Shown here: piece after piece, positions 4,939 to 6,288 of the stretch
Position numbering within the stretch: the stretch's first letter is position 1
Layout of the letters: the number at the start of each line of letters is the position of its first letter
Assembly (NCBI GenBank): GCA_046154545.1
Contig: JBJXGC010000024.1
Location: forward strand, 1 to 6,288
Length of the DNA: 6,288 nucleotides
DNA from: JBJXGC01 sp046154545
Lineage (GTDB): Bacteria; Chloroflexota; Dehalococcoidia; Tepidiformales; Tepidiformaceae
Direction of reading: 5' to 3'
Translations under genes and position numbers: made by a program
The notes under the pieces: generated by a model
What the model was told of the DNA's origin: nothing
Seen by the model: only the letters and a program-made list of their open reading frames with translations
Databases searched by the model: none

Positions 4939-6255
4939 TCAGCGCGCTGGCGCCACTCCTTCGACCGGCTCGCCTGGACCGCCCGGGGCGCCCGGTGGCG
5001 GCGGAGCGCCGGGGAGGTGCCCGCCCGGCTGGCCTACGCGATACCGCCGCAGTTCCGGCATCGCGGCGGCCACGATACCCAGTACCGCCAGGCAACCGAT
5101 ACCGCCGCTGACCACCGCGAAGGTCGCCGTGGTGAGCGCTGCCACAAACCCCGACTCCACCGCCCCAAGCTGGTTCGAGGCGCCGATGAACAGCATGTTC
5201 ACGGACGTCACGCGGCCACGGAGCTCGTCCGGCGTCGCCAGCTGGATGGTAGTCTGGCGCATGACGACGCTCACCTCGTCCGACATCCCAATCAACAGGC
5301 AGGCGAGCAGCGAAAGGGGGAAGCTCCGCGAAAGACCGAAGACTATCGTCGCCAGGCCGAACGCGAGCACAGCGAAGAGCAGCGTCCGGCCCGGGCGGAC
5401 GGCCGGGCGGACGAAGATCAGGGCGATCGACATGAGAAACGCCCCGCCGTCGATCGCTCCGAGCAGCAGGCCGTAGCCGACCGACCCGACATCCAGGATA
5501 TCGCGGGCGTAGATCGGCAGAAGGGCCGTGGCTCCGCCGAAGATGACGGCAAACATGTCCAGCGTCATCGCCCCGAGGATCACCTGGCGCCCGCGCACGA
5601 AGGCGATGCCCTCGCGGATGCCGGCCAGGCTGACCGCCCGCTTCGGCCCGTCATCCCGCCGCGGTCTGACCAGCATGAGCAGCACGATCGACACCCCAAG
5701 GAGCCCCGTGAGTACCCCATAGGCCAGGCCGACGCCCGAGACCGCGATGAGCACGCCGCCCAGCGCCGGCCCCGTAACGAACGCCAGCTGCTGGAAGGTG
5801 CCGCTCACGACGATGGCGTTGGCGAACGTCTCTTTCGTGACGACCAGCGGCAACAGGGCGCTGCGAGCCGGCCATTCGAAGGTGGACGCCAACGCGAACA
5901 CGAAGACGCCGCCGTAGATCAAGAGGAGGTTTTCCGAGCCCCTCAGCGTCACGGCGGTGATCGCCAGCACGGCCAGGAACTGCACAGCCTGCGAGAGCAG
6001 CGCCAGCCGCTTCCGGTCATACCTGTCGGCAATCGCGCCGGCGAGCAGGCTCAACCCCAGGGAGGGCACGAAGCGCACCAGCCCGATCATCCCCAGCTGC
6101 CACTTCGACCCCGTGATGTCGTAGACCTGCCAGAAGAGGGCAGCGTTTAAGAGCGTGGCCGCCATACCGGAACAGAGCCGGCCCCCGGAGAAGATGAGGA
6201 AGCCGCGCTGCCGCAGCGCCGCGTAGGGGTCGTGACGTTGGCGGGCGTCGCTCAT
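4939..6255 (-). CDS. Major facilitator superfamily exporter, MFS_3/EntS-like
   Basis: This 438-aa polytopic inner-membrane transporter has about twelve hydrophobic segments between residues 18 and 400 and probably exports small molecules or drugs by proton antiport. MFS motif A, GAIADRYDRKR (73-83), lies in the loop between helices 2 and 3. FANAIVVSGTFQQLAFVTGP (144-163) and TPDELRGRVTSVN (341-353) are hallmarks of the MFS_3 group that includes enterobactin exporter EntS and many uncharacterised efflux proteins. The central cytoplasmic loop is around 197-216. The last 30 residues (409-438) form a Pro/Gly-rich, probably disordered tail that is not part of the MFS fold. ATG 6255 starts a short cytoplasmic N-terminus (ten residues before YAALRQRGF) typical of the group; no Shine-Dalgarno is seen and the promoter region runs to the window edge. 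It converges on the J-protein gene with a 9-bp gap. Nothing nearby shows the substrate. Confidence 0.94.
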   Translation of the reverse strand: MSDARQRHDPYAALRQRGFLIFSGGRLCSGMAATLLNAALFWQVYDITGSKWQLGMIGLVRFVPSLGLSLLAGAIADRYDRKRLALLSQAVQFLAVLAITAVTLRGSENLLLIYGGVFVFALASTFEWPARSALLPLVVTKETFANAIVVSGTFQQLAFVTGPALGGVLIAVSGVGLAYGVLTGLLGVSIVLLMLVRPRRDDGPKRAVSLAGIREGIAFVRGRQVILGAMTLDMFAVIFGGATALLPIYARDILDVGSVGYGLLLGAIDGGAFLMSIALIFVRPAVRPGRTLLFAVLAFGLATIVFGLSRSFPLSLLACLLIGMSDEVSVVMRQTTIQLATPDELRGRVTSVNMLFIGASNQLGAVESGFVAALTTATFAVVSGGIGCLAVLGIVAAAMPELRRYRVGQPGGHLPGAPPPPGAPGGPGEPVEGVAPAR

Positions 6256-6288
6256 CGCACGTTACGAAGGGCTGGGATGCGCATAGGC

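Noticed and set aside
4925..4943. Small inverted repeat GCTGA/TCAGC across the 9-bp gap between the convergent J-protein and MFS genes
   Set aside because: It is made largely by the two stop-codon ends, has only a 5-bp stem and no T run, so it is not a supportable bidirectional terminator.
6259..6264. TAACGT on the minus strand before the MFS start as a -10 box
   Set aside because: The gap to the ATG is only 3 nt, and a matching -35 region would fall at or beyond the window edge.

Overview
The window is a GC-rich bacterial chromosome segment carrying seven protein genes, three copies of a REP-type repeat, and no RNA gene, CRISPR array or phage gene. A Chloroflexota-like or other high-GC, mainly heterotrophic bacterium would fit the GC-biased codons, two probable leaderless promoters (a TAnnnT box 6 nt before the start codon), the acyl-CoA dehydrogenase type and the LysM and J-domain proteins. 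No single gene fixes the lineage, so this placement is inference.

Left part (1-1823). An acyl-CoA dehydrogenase gene enters from the left edge, without its start, and ends at 1083. Facing it is an intact REP-associated tyrosine transposase (RAYT, 1271-1735, minus strand). Three REP units surround the RAYT gene. Each has a GTAG tetranucleotide followed by a 6-bp stem, 6-nt loop hairpin. The two nearest the gene (1212-1242 and 1756-1786) are perfect 31-bp inverted copies whose GTAG ends point at the gene. The outer copy (1101-1159) is identical to the upstream one over 59 bp. This is a compact REP-RAYT-REP module and the only mobile or domesticated element seen.

Middle part (1824-3455). A two-gene minus-strand operon starts at a GTG near 3356: a questin oxidase-like (DUF4243) protein, then, 6 bp after its stop, a small lipoprotein of unknown function. 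A 99-bp divergent intergenic region separates it from the plus-strand genes.

Right part (3456-6288). A membrane-anchored protein with an outside LysM-like, four-cysteine domain is followed by a cytoplasmic protein with three tandem J-domain-like units, only the first with HPD. The J-protein gene appears to have its own promoter, with its -35 box on the stop codon of the LysM gene. It converges, with a 9-bp gap, on a minus-strand MFS exporter gene that begins near the right edge.

The genes do not form one obvious pathway. The most unusual items are the REP/RAYT module with its extended 59-bp unit and the triple-J protein.
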